Positions 1-13,059 of a DNA stretch of 64,000 nt are shown here, piece by piece. The DNA is from Triangularia verruculosa (lineage: Eukaryota; Ascomycota; Sordariomycetes; Sordariales; Podosporaceae), in NCBI GenBank assembly GCA_033296885.1, contig MU864004.1, positions 1 through 64,000 of the forward strand. Reading direction: 5' to 3'. A program made the position numbers and the translations under genes. The first letter of the stretch is position 1; each line of letters opens with the position of its first letter. The notes below the pieces were generated by a model. It had not been told where the DNA came from and did no database searches. It was given only the letters and a program-made list of their open reading frames with translations.

Positions 1-1690
1 GAATGCTGCAGTCAGAGTCTTCTTCGCTCTCAGTGTACTGCGCCGATAGCTATTTGAGCCTATATTTACAGGCCTCAATAGCACCTATTTCAACATATAA
101 TAGGTATATAATATTATATAATATAACTTTAACCGACGATACCGGGCTATAAAGAAAACTAACGCCGGGTATAGCGTTATTAAAGAATTTTTTTTTTAGA
201 ACTTTATTTCTTTTAAAATATATTAAAAGTTTAATAATAATATTATCCTTCTAATAGGATTAATCGAGAAAAAAAGTCGATTATATTTATTAATTTAAAA
301 TCCCCGATTTTTAAAAAAGGATCGAAAGTATTTATAATTAACTAGCTTTATAAATATAATAATAACCCGTTTATAAAATAAAATATCGAAAATCCGTTAA
401 GTAAAACTTTATTTAATAACTCCGAATAATAAAAAGTCGATAAAATTCTTATTAATCGATTTTACTATAGAAAACTATAATATTAAATTAATTATAAAAA
501 ATTGAATTTAAATCTAAAATAATATTATGCAAAGAAATTTAAAGAATCCCCTTTAATACTTAAAACTTTTTATAATAAAAATCTGGGCTAAATAAATCCT
601 TTTATTTAATTAATGTATTAATTAAAGGTAGCGGTAAATAATAAATTTAATTATACCGTTCGTTAAAAAAAGGTTAATGTAAGTTAATATTTATAACGAT
701 AATATTTATATTTATTATAATAAATTTAATATAATAAATATACCGAAAATAAAGGATTAGTAATTAATTATATTTCTAAAGAGGCTTTTCGACGGCCTGT
801 AAATATAATTAGTATAATAAATAAAGTATATAAACCCTGAATTTTAATTATACTATGTAATAAAACTTCGAAAACACTTTATTTTCACTTAAAAAACGGA
901 ACTATTATCGTTTGACTCTTATATTAAGTTTAAATTTAAACTTAATGAACGATTATTTCGCCCCCGTATATATAAAGTATTAATTAATTAAATCGCTCCG
1001 TCCTTACGTAATATAAATCTTTTAATTTTAAATTAAATAATTATTATATCTTTTATTAATTAAAAGCTCGAAGCGAGTTTCTTTTACTTCGGGGGTTATT
1101 ACGGCTTAGTAGTAAAGGATTAAATATAGGGTTAAGGTTAATTATAAAATAGGGTTACGGTTAATAGAAAAGAGTAGTAGATAAGTAAATAGTAAGTAAG
1201 GTAAGTATGGTATATAAGGTAAGTTTATACTTTATATATATTATAGTATTATAGACCTATAGTTAAAGCTTTTATTTTATTTTTTATTTTAAGATTACTT
1301 TAGTAAATTAAAAGGCTTTAATCTATTTAAACTACTCTATTATAATAATCCTATAAATAATAAAAGCCTCGCTTTTATAAGGCCTTAATCCTATAATATA
1401 TTAAATAGAATCTTATAATTCGGAGGGTAAAGTAATAAACTTTAAGGCGTAAAGTCAAGTGGTTTTTATCTTTTAAAAAGGTTTTTATTATAATATAATA
1501 CCCGTATAGTTTATATAATTACCTTCGTTATATTTAAGTATATAATAATATATAAATATTATTATTAATAGTTTTAAATTAAATAAATAATATAATAAAG
1601 TATATTATTATTATAATTTATAAAAGTTTTTTTAATTTAAATTTAAATTTATTTTTATTTTTTATTATATTATAATAATTATAAATTACT
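1..1690. repeat. AT-rich, RIP-like degenerate DNA
   Basis: This stretch is very rich in A and T, dominated by TTA, TAA and TATA steps, with no usable open frame on either strand. Such blocks in Pezizomycotina are normally old transposon copies mutated from C to T by RIP. I cannot recognise the original element. Base composition returns to that of the genic sequence at about 1.93-2.05 kb. The RIP assignment is inferred from composition; no intact copy is available here for comparison. Confidence 0.75.
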
Positions 1691-1694
1691 ATTT

Positions 1695-1890
1695 TATTTT
1701 AATATTTTCTTTCCTTTTTTCTCCTTTTTTTTTTCTTTTCTTTTTCTTTTCTTTTCTTTCCTTTCTTTTCTTTTTCTTTCCTTTCCTTTCCTTTCCTTTC
1801 CTTTCCTTTCTTTTCCTTTCTTTTCCTTTCCTTTCTTCTTCCTTTTTTTCTTTTTTTTTTCTTCTTCCTTTTCTTTTCTTTTTATTTCTT
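1695..1890. repeat. polypyrimidine CT tract
   Basis: A run of almost pure C and T on the + strand, built of CTTTT, CTTTC and CCTTT units, closes the AT-rich block. It is a simple low-complexity tract with no coding potential. It lies about 540 bp upstream of the secreted-protein gene at 2434. Confidence 0.8.
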
Positions 1891-2433
1891 TTCTATTTAT
1901 TTTAATATTTTTTCTTATTTAATTTAGCTCCCTATCGTAGTGTATATAGTGCTGTTTTAATACTTTATATTTTCCTTCTTTTACTCTTAGTTCTAAAGGA
2001 TACTTCCTGCTTTATCTACTTAACGAATATAACAATTTAATGGTTCTTTGCCTCCAGCTACCTAAGTAACTGCACGGTTTTCTTTTCCACCTCCAATGCT
2101 TAACCCTTCCACACCTTCACTTCTTATTATCGACCACTGCAGTCTTGGATGGTACTGGTGGGCTCAATTCTGAGTTCCGATGCGTGGCTCCCCGCTTCAT
2201 CTCAACCCCAAGCCCTTTTCTGCCTCAATTGGATATTGGACCTTTCCAGCATCACCCCCTCACTTCTCACGGCACTTGCACCACGATATTTACATGCCGT
2301 GAGTTGAAGATCTTTCTTAAAACATGTGCTCTTCTTCCACTTTCCACAAGCTGCGTCACTTCCCAGGTTTCTACCAGGAGTTCCCGAGTCCTTGCCTTGA
2401 CTAAGTACTCCCCCGCATCCTATCACATCGGCA

Positions 2434-3279
2434 ATGACTTCTACAAACTACATTAACATCTGGGCGATTCTCGCTGCCTCAGTCCAGATAGCTGCTGGTA
2501 TCCCTCTGACACCAGCGGCAGCAGACTGCAGCCGCGCCGTTCTGGCCGAGGCAGCAGACGCCTATGTTGCTAGCCAGAAAGCTGGCAGCCTGGCCCACCT
2601 TCAAAGCTTCCTGGCCAGTGGCTGGGAGTACGAGGAGAACAACGTGCGTATCGATGCCTCAAAATCGGTCCTTACAAAGGCACTAGCCATTGACCACCGA
2701 CGTACCATCTACGACTTGGTCGATTGCGCAACCTTTACCGAACTCATCGCCGCCAACAACCCGCAACCGTATGTCATCGGCACACAAATCCGCCATGGTA
2801 CCGACGGCAAGGTGACCCTGGTCGACAGCGTCGCTTCCACGACAGGATCATGGCTCTTCAACGCCCAGAACACGCTCAAGTACGCCCTCCAGGAAAAATG
2901 GGACCCCATCCCCGAAGGCAGGCGAGACAGCAGGGGGAAGATTAAAGCAGCAGGTGACGCCTACATGTCAATGTGGGATGATGCCAAAGCTTTGAGCCTC
3001 GTTCCCTGGGGAGCACCTTGTGCCAGGTTGGAAGGTGGTGCTTATACGGGCAGAGGCGATGAGGATACTTGCCGGCAAGGAATTCCATCAAACAGCAGTC
3101 AAGCACCGAATACTCGTCGCCGCTATGTCATTGATGAGTCGATGGGATCTGTGAACATTCTCTGTGTTTGGGAGCATATGATGAATGCAGCCGACAGCCA
3201 CGAGTTTCGCCTGGAAAACGGCAAAGTGAGATACATTCATACCATGACGGAGTGTGGAGGGAGAGTCTGCCGGTTGTAG
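2434..3279 (+). CDS. secreted DUF8021-type protein
   Basis: A single-exon gene for 281 aa. The N-terminus (residues 1 to about 22) reads as a signal peptide with a hydrophobic core, so the product is probably secreted. The body matches the pattern I know from fungal secreted DUF8021 proteins: an early Cys, a GWEYEENN motif, a YVIGTQI stretch, a GSWLFNAQNTLKY segment, a VPWGAPCARLEGG block, the RRYVIDESMGSVN stretch and a C-terminal RYIHTMTECG. Molecular function is unknown for this family. It is the first gene after the RIP-like block. Frame, length and motif order make the family call fairly safe; no enzyme activity can be stated. Confidence 0.8.
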   Translation: MTSTNYINIWAILAASVQIAAGIPLTPAAADCSRAVLAEAADAYVASQKAGSLAHLQSFLASGWEYEENNVRIDASKSVLTKALAIDHRRTIYDLVDCATFTELIAANNPQPYVIGTQIRHGTDGKVTLVDSVASTTGSWLFNAQNTLKYALQEKWDPIPEGRRDSRGKIKAAGDAYMSMWDDAKALSLVPWGAPCARLEGGAYTGRGDEDTCRQGIPSNSSQAPNTRRRYVIDESMGSVNILCVWEHMMNAADSHEFRLENGKVRYIHTMTECGGRVCRL

Positions 3280-3784
3280 GGCGTAGATAGAAAACACCAA
3301 AAGTTCTTTACTTCGTTTCAACAAGGCCTGTCACAGATGGTGGATGGTGGTCTTTGACAAGGAAATGTTCCTGGCAAACTAAATCTGGAGTTCTCGAAGA
3401 GGTCGGTTTGGGTATGCGGGAGGCGGCTAATGTCTTGTTAAGAGGGGAAGTATTTGAATATATACGAAACACACGGCACATTCATCATTGGATTGAGACC
3501 AATGCAGGTTTCAATTATTCCGTCCAACGACCAGGCAACGCCAAGCCGGTCTGTTGATAGCTGCATATACCTACCACATGTACCTCTCATGGAATACGCA
3601 TAGCCATGAGCCCAATGATCATTGAAATGATGAGACCAACCTAGATACGTACACGAAATTCAATGACCAAAATGAACAATTATCTGATAGAACAAAGAAT
3701 AGCACACGAAACCCAGACCTGCCCAGAGCCAAAATGTTGGAACCTGTCGGCTGGAAAGGCTAACTGCGAAGACCCAACTGTACC
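3280..3784. other. intergenic, convergent 3' regions
   Basis: This 505-bp gap separates the stop codons of two convergent genes, the DUF8021 protein (+) and TOR (-). I see no further gene, repeat or structured RNA here. Confidence 0.6.
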
Positions 3785-6700
3785 TCACCAGAAGCTGCAC
3801 CACCCTATGTAGTGCTGGCAGAGATTCTCAAGCTTGGTAGCCTCAATGATCAACTTGTTGACCTGGTCTTTGACAAGAAGCTCCTCATTCGGCTTGAAAT
3901 CGCGGCCGGTAAGCTTCTGGGCTACCCGGTCCAGCACTTCAACAGCCCGAGCATTCTGCACTTCCGCTATCTCGATTGGACCATGCCCGCCACCGTTAGT
4001 AATGCTTGGGAGTGGTGCGGCTGATGAGTTGGTGCGCGCACGACCGCGTGCTCCAGTCGAGGCTTCCGGACCGGCCTGAGCTGCCAGGAACTCTGTCGGG
4101 GCCATCGGTGCCTCCAAGATCGAAGGTCGGCGGACCCGCGCTGCTTGGGGACCAGCGAGGGCTTGTTCCCTCTCCGAGTTGAAGTGTGGCCCGGCGGGAC
4201 TGGCGGGATTCGTGAGACGCCACGTAAGTAGCGGGTCGTGGATAAACTAGAGTCATGAGTTAGGACAAGATGCGTTTTAAAAACACGGGAGGGTCGACTT
4301 ACTGCTTCAAGGACAGCCATTACACTCTCCTTGTTGTCGCGCAAGACTCTCATCACGTGTTCACACGTTATCCGGAAGCTGCCCTCGATGTTGCTAACCT
4401 CCATGGCATAAGTAAGCATGCGAGTGAGCCTAAAAGGCACCCGCTCCGGATACTTCTCGCGCTTCATTGCCACCTCGAAGCAGTCACCAAAGTCGATATG
4501 AATGATCTTGCCTGTGATGCGGTCCAGCATCAAGTTGCTAGGATGCCGGTCGCCCAAGCCCAGAATGTACCCGACCATCGACATGACGCCGAGAGAACGG
4601 GTATAGTTAGTTCGCCTGTCTAGCCAGGCTTCAGAGCTCTTGCTCTTCAGCCACAAGACCCGGTATAGATCCTGACCCGTTGTGTTATCAAGGGCGTACC
4701 CAAACACTTCAACCTTCTGCATGAGTGTGAGGTTATCATAGTCGGGCGCCATCTGAAGCATGATCCGATGCTCGATATTAAGGAGAATCTTCCTTGACTC
4801 CCGATAATCACGGATGAGCTGGTGGATCGTGTCGCTGTCTGGAACCCAGCCAAGAAGACCCGAGTTCTGTGACAGTGGAATTGCTGGGTAGCGTTGAATG
4901 TTGAGATGGCGCTTGTAGCATTCTGAATCGTTCGCCAGAAGTGTATTGCAGAGACCGAAGAGCTGCATGACGCGTTCGTCCTGCCTGATGTCCTCATGGC
5001 CCTTGAGCAAGAAAGTGTACGTCTTACCGTCACTTCCCACAATGTCAAGCTTTCTCGGACGTTGCTTACTGCTGATGACAGTGAATGTACCATCAAAGGA
5101 CATGATCCTGACAATCTCTTGACCGCTGCGGTATGTTCCTGGAACCGCAAGTTCAAGGTCCCTGGCCTGGAGCAGGTCGGGTGAGCAGTAGGTGAGCTCC
5201 AACGAGGTCATTTGCGGAAGCTGTCGGCTGATACGACGGAAGACCTGATAGTACAGATCCCAAGCCTGGTTCAGGTCGTTGACATCCTGAGTCTCACGAT
5301 ACTGTCTGCACCACTCACGGGCTTCGCCCAGATCGCGGCCAAAGGTTTGCGTGAATGAGATCTCCCGTAGGGTCTGAGGCCCCTTTTCAAGTAGGTCATG
5401 AAGCGGCTCAAGAGCATCGAACATCCCCTTGATATTGTGGTCACCAAAATAGAGCCTGGAAGCCTCCTCTAGACCCTCGTGCCATAGTTCGTGCCACAGG
5501 ACTGCGGTTCTGATAAGCTCGCGGCTCACAGTCTCTGCCTGCTCGACGAGCTTATGGCTGTGTTGACGCATCGTCTCCATGATAAGACTGGCAGTCTTCG
5601 ATCTACGCGTGCTTTGCCGTGATTTCATGGCGACTGTCAAGGGGTAAACGAGTGCTTGGGGATGTGCACGACCGACATCGGATAGCAGAGCATGGATCGA
5701 TGCCTGGACCTTTTTGTTGGGTTGGTTGATGCGAGCAATCAACTGCGGAATAACCTCAAGCCACGTATCGACGCTGACACGACCGAAGCCCTCCGTCACG
5801 GTATTGGCAACATCGGGATTACCGCCGTATGTAAGCCAGAGTGTCAGCAACCGCAGCGTATCTTGCAGGGAGCTGCCCGAAGAGAGTGAGATCGACTCAA
5901 AAAATCCATGCACAGCCGGCACAGCGTACTGGATAATGACGCTGCTATCCAGGTCCTTCCGAGATCCAAGGGCCTGCACCACTTCGAAGTTGGCAAGCGC
6001 CCAGGCATGCCAGGCCTTGTACCAGTGGCGATGGTAGTAGGTAGCCTTGTAGTAGCACGAGAGAATATCCTTTCGGCGTGTGTATTGCCAGTCGTCCTTG
6101 TTCAGCGCAATCATCCAGTCGCCCTGGCGGAGATAGCACTTGGCGAGTAGGACAGTCTGTTCGGTCCAGTGGCGCTGCAAGTCGGGGTTAAGCAGGTTCC
6201 CCTCGTCAAACTCGGAAAATGCAGAGGGCTGGTGTAAGCCGTCAATCGCACCATTGCCAGCTTGAGCCGAGGCGGCTAGTTGGTGCCTTGCGCTCTCTAG
6301 CCTATGGGCAGTCTCGTCGGTGAACTTGCGAAGGCAGTAAAGTGTCCTCTCAGCAATAGAACGATCAGTGTTCCGCATCGCTGGCTGCAAGCCAACCTCC
6401 CACTGGTACTTGAGCACTGCATAGAGAACCGGAGAAGCAAGTCTCTCGGCATCGGGGTCGATTGGCCGGTCGTGCCAGTGAGGAATCACGGTGTCCAGCG
6501 GTACATCTGACCCAATAAGTTGTCTTAATGACTTCTCCGCCAAACCCATTCGTCCAGACTTGCGGCACAAGTTGGCAAACTTTGTCCACATGTGCATGTT
6601 CTCTGGCGGCGAGAGCACAAGCGACCTGAGTCGCAACATGCGCTGCCACACCTCGACATTCCGCTGGCATCCTTTCAGGCGCGTCTCCCATGTAGCCCGC

Positions 6701-9700
6701 AAACTGGCTTGCTTCTCGGCATCGCACTGTTTGTAGATGATCAGCTCCTCGAGTTCGGCAAGCATCTGCACCCGCACAACAACCTGGTATGCCCTGTTGT
6801 ACGACTCGCTGACAAGGGCGCTCAGCTCGGTATCAAGACCTTCTCGAGCCTGGTCGATGCAACCCAAAGCCTCTCGGAACTGATTGCGGTGCAGTGCTAG
6901 AATGGCGCCGAAGAAGGCACGATCTGGTGAAAATCGCTTCATGGATTGCAGGTAGGTATCCATGGAGTCCCATTTGCCGAGTCCCCAGGCAGCCGTGGTG
7001 GCCAGGCCCGCGATCATGCGCTGGACCTCTGGTGCCGAGTTCGCCCACGTCTTCCCCGCCAGCGAGGCCAGTGAGTCCCACTCGCCCAGTGCATGATAGC
7101 AGCGCATTTTGCCCATGACAATGTCGACAGGAGTTGGCTGGTCTGGCGGCAGCTCACGTTCGCGTTGGCAGTAGAAGTTGAGTGCCTCGTCCCAGCGCTC
7201 CAACTTTTCGAACCAGCTTTCGCGCAACGTGATCCCGTCCTTGTATGCTTTTACCTTAGTCAAGATACCGATAGCGGCATCAGACTGCTGCAGCTGATTG
7301 TTGATCACAATCAGTGCTTCGACCGCATGACTGTTGTGATCTTGGAGGAATTCGAGTTCCTTGTAGTGGAGGGCTTTGGCATAGGCGTGGCATCTTGCCG
7401 CCTCTCGTCCCAGGGTCCGAATATCGATAGGGAGGGCCTTGTCATCGTGTTCCATGAACTCGGCGAGGTTGAGCAGAAGGCCCAAGAGATCGGGAGGTAC
7501 ATTCTCCGATTTGATGGTGTTCTCGATATTAGTGATCAGTTCCTCCTGAAACTGTTCGTATAGCTCGCTCCAACATGAAACAAAGGCCGAGTTGAACAGC
7601 TCCCTTGCCAGAGGCTGGTAATTACTTGCCAGGCTTGCGCAAGCCCGAAGTGAGTGATTTGGGGACTCGGAAAGCAAGGTCGTGCTGAACTTGCGGAACC
7701 ACTCATGCCAGTCGTCCTTGGTGGATTTGCCCTTTGTTTCCCAGGCCTGTCGCAAATGCATAGGGTTGAGATCTAACTTCTTCGGCGGGCTGTTTTCAGA
7801 TGCGTGCAGCTCAACCGCATTGTCTTCAAACCGTGGCGCAAGGTTAGGCGGCAGCGTTTCTCCCTTCTTAAGCTTCTCGACAACCTTGTCATAGTTGGAG
7901 TGCTGGAGGCCATATGTTGAGATGGCTTTGTGGACTGTGTGTTCAAAGTGCAAATAGTCTCGTCCCAGCTGCAACATGAGGGCGCATAGCGTGTCAAGAG
8001 CTGCCACCCTAAGACTAGGTTCGTGACTGGCAAGAACCCGAGTGAGAGGATGGATAATTTTGGACGCATAGTCATTGAGATTCACCATGCTCGAGAGCTT
8101 ACCGATCGTTTCGATCGCAGACTTGCGCAGAAACATGGGTTGAGCCGAGTTGTCGAAGAGACGCACTAATACTGGAATGATGAGGTGCATGTACTCCTCT
8201 GCGCTCGAACCAAACACCAAAAAGGCATGGAAGATTTTTTCCGTTGGCTGCCGTTTGGTAGTGGTGTCCTTCTCCAGCAAACCGAGCATCATTGGAAGCA
8301 GACTAGCCAGGTAGACCTTGAACTCGCCCTCCAGAGAGCGAGCAATGGACTCGATCAGTGACATGATGGTGGTCTGTAGCGAATATGTCGTGTCCCAATA
8401 CTCCTGCAGGACTTCGATGATGTCAGGGAGGTAGACGCGGATATGCTGGCGGACGATTCCAACAAGCCGACTAAGGTGGTTGAAATAAAAGTCGAGTCGG
8501 GTTTGGCTGGAGGCCCGAATGACAGCAATGAAGGCGGGCACCACCCGGTCAAGAAACTGGACACACTTGAGCCCAAGCGTAATGAAAATGCTCATGATCG
8601 CATCCACTACGTTCCCGTGCCACTGAACCAGAGACTGGTCCTTGAGAATCTGGAGCAGGGCATTAATGACAACGGTTGGGTAGTAATCCTCCTGTGAAGG
8701 GGTTAATCCGCCCATCATGAGAGACACATCGGTTAGCTGAGTAGCTTCGGTTTGCTTCTGCGTTCGCGGCGCGCGATCTTCGACCTGCTGTTCTGGAGTT
8801 TTAGCATTCGTGTTCAACATTTTTTTGCGCTTCCGCTTCGCGACCACACCTGACGGGGAGTACAGTCCGAAGTTCTCGTCATCCGAGTCATCAGAGCCTT
8901 CCGTAATTGGAGTGGCAGAGGAGAGAGCGCCGAAGTGAGCGTAACGAGGGGGAATATAAGAACAGTTGCGCTGTACCTGGTATTTGTAGGGGTCGAGTGC
9001 TCCTAGGATGCCCATCACTTTGATGGTTTCTTGTCGTAGCAGCCCACGTTGAGGCTCGCCTCGAATGATGGACTGTAGAATCTCGAGAAGCTGGGGATAC
9101 TCAAGATAAGGCTTGATAACGTAGCCGGTGTTACTGGCTAGCTGACCCAGGGTATGAAGGGCAGCTTCACGTTTCACTGGCGCGCTTTGGTCCTGCAATG
9201 CGTCAATGATGATGGGCATGAGATCCTTCTTATAGCCGAGCATCTCCTCTCCTCCAACAGTGCACAGTTCTCCAAGCGCTTGAAGAACAGTAGCAGCGAC
9301 GGATGGGACTGGGTCGCGAGCTTTTGGTAGGAGGACTTGGGCGATGGAGTTGACATAAGGCCTGACCAGCTCCTGAGCGTGTTGCGTGAGGAGGCTCAGT
9401 AATTTTGAGCTCTCCTCCTTACTCCTGGCCACATCTGTGTACTCGAGCTCCGTCAACATCTGGATGATGGTTTTTCTCAGCTGGGGGATAACATAGGCGG
9501 GGTTATGGCGGGCCAACCGCCCAATGATGGACACAGCCACCTCCCTGACAGCAAATTGCTCATCGTGCAGCGCAAAGAACAAGGTGCGAATGTTCTCGGC
9601 TTTTGCTAGATGTTGGTCAAACCGCTCGTCAAGGGCTGCCAGCACTGTCTGTCGTATTTTGGGTTCAGGATCCGAGACGCCCACGGTGAGCAGCCTTTCG

Positions 9701-11456
9701 ATGACATCGGCCACCACTTGGAGGGCGTGGTAACTTGTCTGGTTGACGATAGGGTCACGAACATACAGCTGGCAGCAGGTGAGGGAAGCAGCCTCTCGGG
9801 TTTCCGGGTCATCATCCTCGACATACTTGATAGCGACATCGCGGACGAACTCGTTCAAGACGTGACCCTGAAAGTTGAAGCTGCCGAGCGTGTTGAGGGC
9901 GAGCTTGACCTCGTCCTTGGTCCGCTGGTGAGCAAGTGGGTCTTTTGGATCCTTTGGAATATGTGGTATGGAAGCGAGCGAGTTTGAATGAGGCGCACCC
10001 AGGGGCTTGAAGGGTTCACCACAGAGAACTTTACTCAGCATGTCCAACAGGCGCTCCTGGATAGTGGCTTTGACCGGTGGTATATAAAAGGCCATGTCAA
10101 CAAGGGCCTGAGTCAGTTTTGGCGTGAGGTCGCAGGCGAAGATAGGGTCGAGAAGAGCCTCCATGTACTTGCTCATTGTCTGGCCCACGGCTACGGCCAA
10201 CCGGCTGATGCAGTCAAAAACAGGATCGACCGAGTTTCGTTTCCGAGACTGAACGCTGAGGCCCTCGCGAATGTGAATCAGAACGCCATCCAAATAGGGT
10301 GTGATTGCACTCTTGACTGAGTTGGCAATGTTGCCGATGGCAAGAAATGCGTCGTTGCGGTCCCTGTCCTTCTTCAACATGCCGCCGAGGTAAACCATGA
10401 ACATGTGTAAATAGCTCGTGGAGAATTCTGTGGGCGCATAGTTGGCTAGATCGGGAATCAGGAGCACAACAGTCTTGCGTATGGCAGGATCACGCGCATC
10501 CTTGTGACGGAAAACAATCTCGCAGGCCTCTTGGTAATGAGCCTGCATGTACATGCCACCCTGCTCGAGCAGCTCCTTGAGTACAAGAAGAGAGGCGTGG
10601 ATAAACTCGACAGTGTTAATCTTCAGGCCCTTGATGGCTTCATTCAGCATCTTGTCCATCCAGTCCTTCTTCAGATCCTGATCTCGCTCGCGGATGATTT
10701 TGAAACAGGCGCTAACGGTCTCGCTGGCAGTTTCGCGGATCAGGAGACGGGAATCGCGAAGTCCAATCCATATCTGTTCGAAGACGTAGCCTACATAGTT
10801 GTACATCAGAGTGGGCGCGTTTCTTGCCAGTTCGCGGAGCACCAAAACTGCCGAATACCGCCGTTCTTCGATTCGATCGGACTGTAGCCACTCAAGCGCT
10901 GTTTGGACTTCGGAATCGACGAGTTCGGAGATCAGGGAGCCGCCTGGTTTGCAGAGCTTTCCGAGCACGACGGCAGCTGGCTGCATGGAGTTGATATCGC
11001 GACCACGCAAGATGCTGCCAATGTAGTTCTGAAAGCGGGTATACTTCAAGGCTGGCTCTATGCCATCGAAATCGACCAAGGCATCCAGGATATATATTCC
11101 GCCAAGACGATCGTATGTATCGGCGCCCTGTATCAGCAGATTCGTTCGTTGGTTGACAATATCGAAGAAGCGCTGGAACTGTTCGGCGCCCATCTCTGCA
11201 ATTTCGTCAGCACCTAAAGCTACTCTTGCATAGCATGTTTGGAGATGGCCTCACCCTGCTTGGCGGCATTGACGAGGTCTCTGACCTGGCGCGCCGCCCG
11301 TTTTCTTTGGTTTTCGTCATAATTTCTGAATGAAGCCAAATGTCAGTAAGAGCAAGGATGAGAGGAAGCACGGCAAGCAGAGAAAACACACCGATTCCTG
11401 ATCTCCTTGATGTGCTGATCCAGCGAGGTGGCTGTCTGATCCTTAATGGCGGACAT
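3785..11456 (-). CDS. tor1: TOR serine/threonine protein kinase
   Basis: Catalytic core of TORC1 and TORC2, controlling growth in response to nutrients. Four exons: 11456-11392, 11325-11255, 11195-4303 and 4246-3785, joined by introns of 66, 59 and 56 nt with CTGAC or CTAAC branch sites; together they encode 2496 aa. The order is N-terminal HEAT repeats, the FAT domain, the FRB domain (about 1944-2068), a PI3K-like kinase domain with GDRHPSN (Asp2261) and the IDFGD metal loop (Asp2280), and a FATC tail ending in YIGWCSFW. The FRB Ser1958 and the AWDLYY Trp are conserved, so rapamycin-FKBP binding is expected. The last intron restores the EAFIHDPLLTWRL sequence. The frame stays open upstream of Met1 for about 105 codons, to 11771, so a longer N-terminus is possible. 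Confidence 0.96.
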
Positions 11457-12234
11457 CTTGTCCAGCTCTGGTGATTCCCACCGTTCTCCTCCTGAAGGTA
11501 TGAGGTGGCCTCGTCGAGCAAGCGCTACATCGATCGCCGACAGCCCATAGTCGATCGTCGAAAAGGGCCTCGATAAGAGCTGGTTGGACAGCGAGTTCGC
11601 TTCCAAAAGAGATGATCCCGGGGATGGTCGTAGGGCTGGGTTCGCAGAACACGTCGAAGGAGACACAAGCTCGGGCTTTTCTGCGGTGGGAGGCCAAGGT
11701 GACGGACACTGGCGGGGATGGCGTCCACGGTGTTGTGAGGTGTTGCCGTATGAGAAGGAAAGCTTCGTCAACAGAGCGCTACGTCGAAGAAAGTAGGTGA
11801 ATCTCGACGAAAGCGGCGGGTAGGTGGCTGACCGACTGGTGAAGTGAATATCGTAATTACTGAGAATGGCGTTGTAGGAGAGGCTGCATCACCACCCTTC
11901 CAATGCTTGATCAGACCAAGAAGCTTGGGTACACGGAATGGAGCAGTGGGTGTCGTCGGTCGGCGGCGCAGCGAGCAGCACTGAGCCCCACTATTACAAC
12001 GCTGTCACTAGGGCGAACGCACGCTAGTGGCCGCTTTGGCGGCGTTGGAGAAGACAGTGCCAAGTTGCAGTTCCCACCGACCACTTAACACTGTCATTGG
12101 GGAATTTAAAGTTATCTTATCAGCGACCGCGCACTTAGGCCGGCTGGTCGCGACGACATCCTGATGCTTTATGACTTTGCACCGCAGACACCGAACTACC
12201 AGCTTCGTACCTTGCGGATACCCACTCTTCGACC
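11457..12234. other. divergent promoter region TOR / RTF2
   Basis: This 778-bp interval separates the start codons of two divergent genes and presumably holds both promoters. The part next to TOR stays open in the TOR frame and may be leader or extra N-terminal coding sequence. A short inverted repeat (GCGACC/GGTCGC at about 12123-12151) is the only structure seen. Confidence 0.5.
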
Positions 12235-13059
12235 ATGGGAAATGACGGCGGCTCGATCCCCACAAGGCGCGAGTTGGTCAAGGATGCTGCGCGAGCACCG
12301 ACAGTAAGCGAGCTCAAAACAACAGCACTCGAGAACCTTAACCATGCCTGGACCCACGATCCTCTCACCTCGGAGCTGCTCGATCTCGAAAACGTTGTTT
12401 CTGACTGGCGCGGCCGTCTTTACAACTACGAGTCTGTTCTGAAAGGGCTGATGCCAAGCGACAGCGACGATACTCAGAACCCAGAGTCGGCGAATTCCGG
12501 GTCTTCGGAGTGTACTTTCGCATCCACTGGCATCAAATCTCTCCGAGACATAGTTAAACTCAAGGTCAAGCGATACACGCCATCTGGGCCAAAGGAGAAG
12601 GGGATTTGGGCTTGTCCGGTCACACTGAAGGAGCTGGGGGCATCCGTCAAAGCAGTGTACCTTGTCCCGTGTGGCCATGTCTTCGCCGAAACAGCCATCA
12701 AGCAGATACAGGAAGAAGTGTGTCTTGAGTGCAGCGAGGCATTCCAGTCCGAAGACATCATTCCCATCCTTTCCACCGAGAAAACCGACCTCGGAAAGTT
12801 GGCGGCAAGAAACGATAAGCTAAAAGCGAAGGGATTGACGCACAGTTTGAAGAAGGACAAAATTTCTGGCAAAAAGAAGCGAAAGGCCGATGAAGCCAAT
12901 GGAGCCGGTTCCAGGAAAGGCAAAGAAGAGCCAGTAAAAGCAACGCCTAGCCGGGCGAGTGGTATCAACAACGCTATGACAGCCTCCCTCACTGCTAAAG
13001 TGCTTGCCGAACAGGAAGAACGGAATAAACGGAGGAGGCTGGCTGCGGCAGAACACTGA
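12235..13059 (+). CDS. rtf2: replication termination factor 2 (Rtf2 family)
   Basis: Intronless, 274 aa. It begins with MGNDGGSIPTRRELVK, the hallmark N-terminus of Rtf2 proteins. It carries the degenerate RING-like zinc-binding module around residues 120-180 (ACPVTLKEL, LVPCGHVF, CLECSEAF). The C-terminal third is Lys/Arg-rich (KKKRKADEANG, NKRRRLAAAE) and likely carries the nuclear localisation signal. In fission yeast Rtf2 stabilises stalled replication forks at a barrier; vertebrate RTF2 is removed from stalled forks by the proteasome. The gene is divergent from TOR and converges on the glucosidase II beta gene, with 158 bp between stops. Confidence 0.95.
   Translation: MGNDGGSIPTRRELVKDAARAPTVSELKTTALENLNHAWTHDPLTSELLDLENVVSDWRGRLYNYESVLKGLMPSDSDDTQNPESANSGSSECTFASTGIKSLRDIVKLKVKRYTPSGPKEKGIWACPVTLKELGASVKAVYLVPCGHVFAETAIKQIQEEVCLECSEAFQSEDIIPILSTEKTDLGKLAARNDKLKAKGLTHSLKKDKISGKKKRKADEANGAGSRKGKEEPVKATPSRASGINNAMTASLTAKVLAEQEERNKRRRLAAAEH

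Noticed and set aside
4270..4623. Open frames antisense to the TOR kinase domain
   Set aside because: Shadow frames of a strongly conserved coding region; the same holds for those opposite the phytochrome and the Nop8-like gene.
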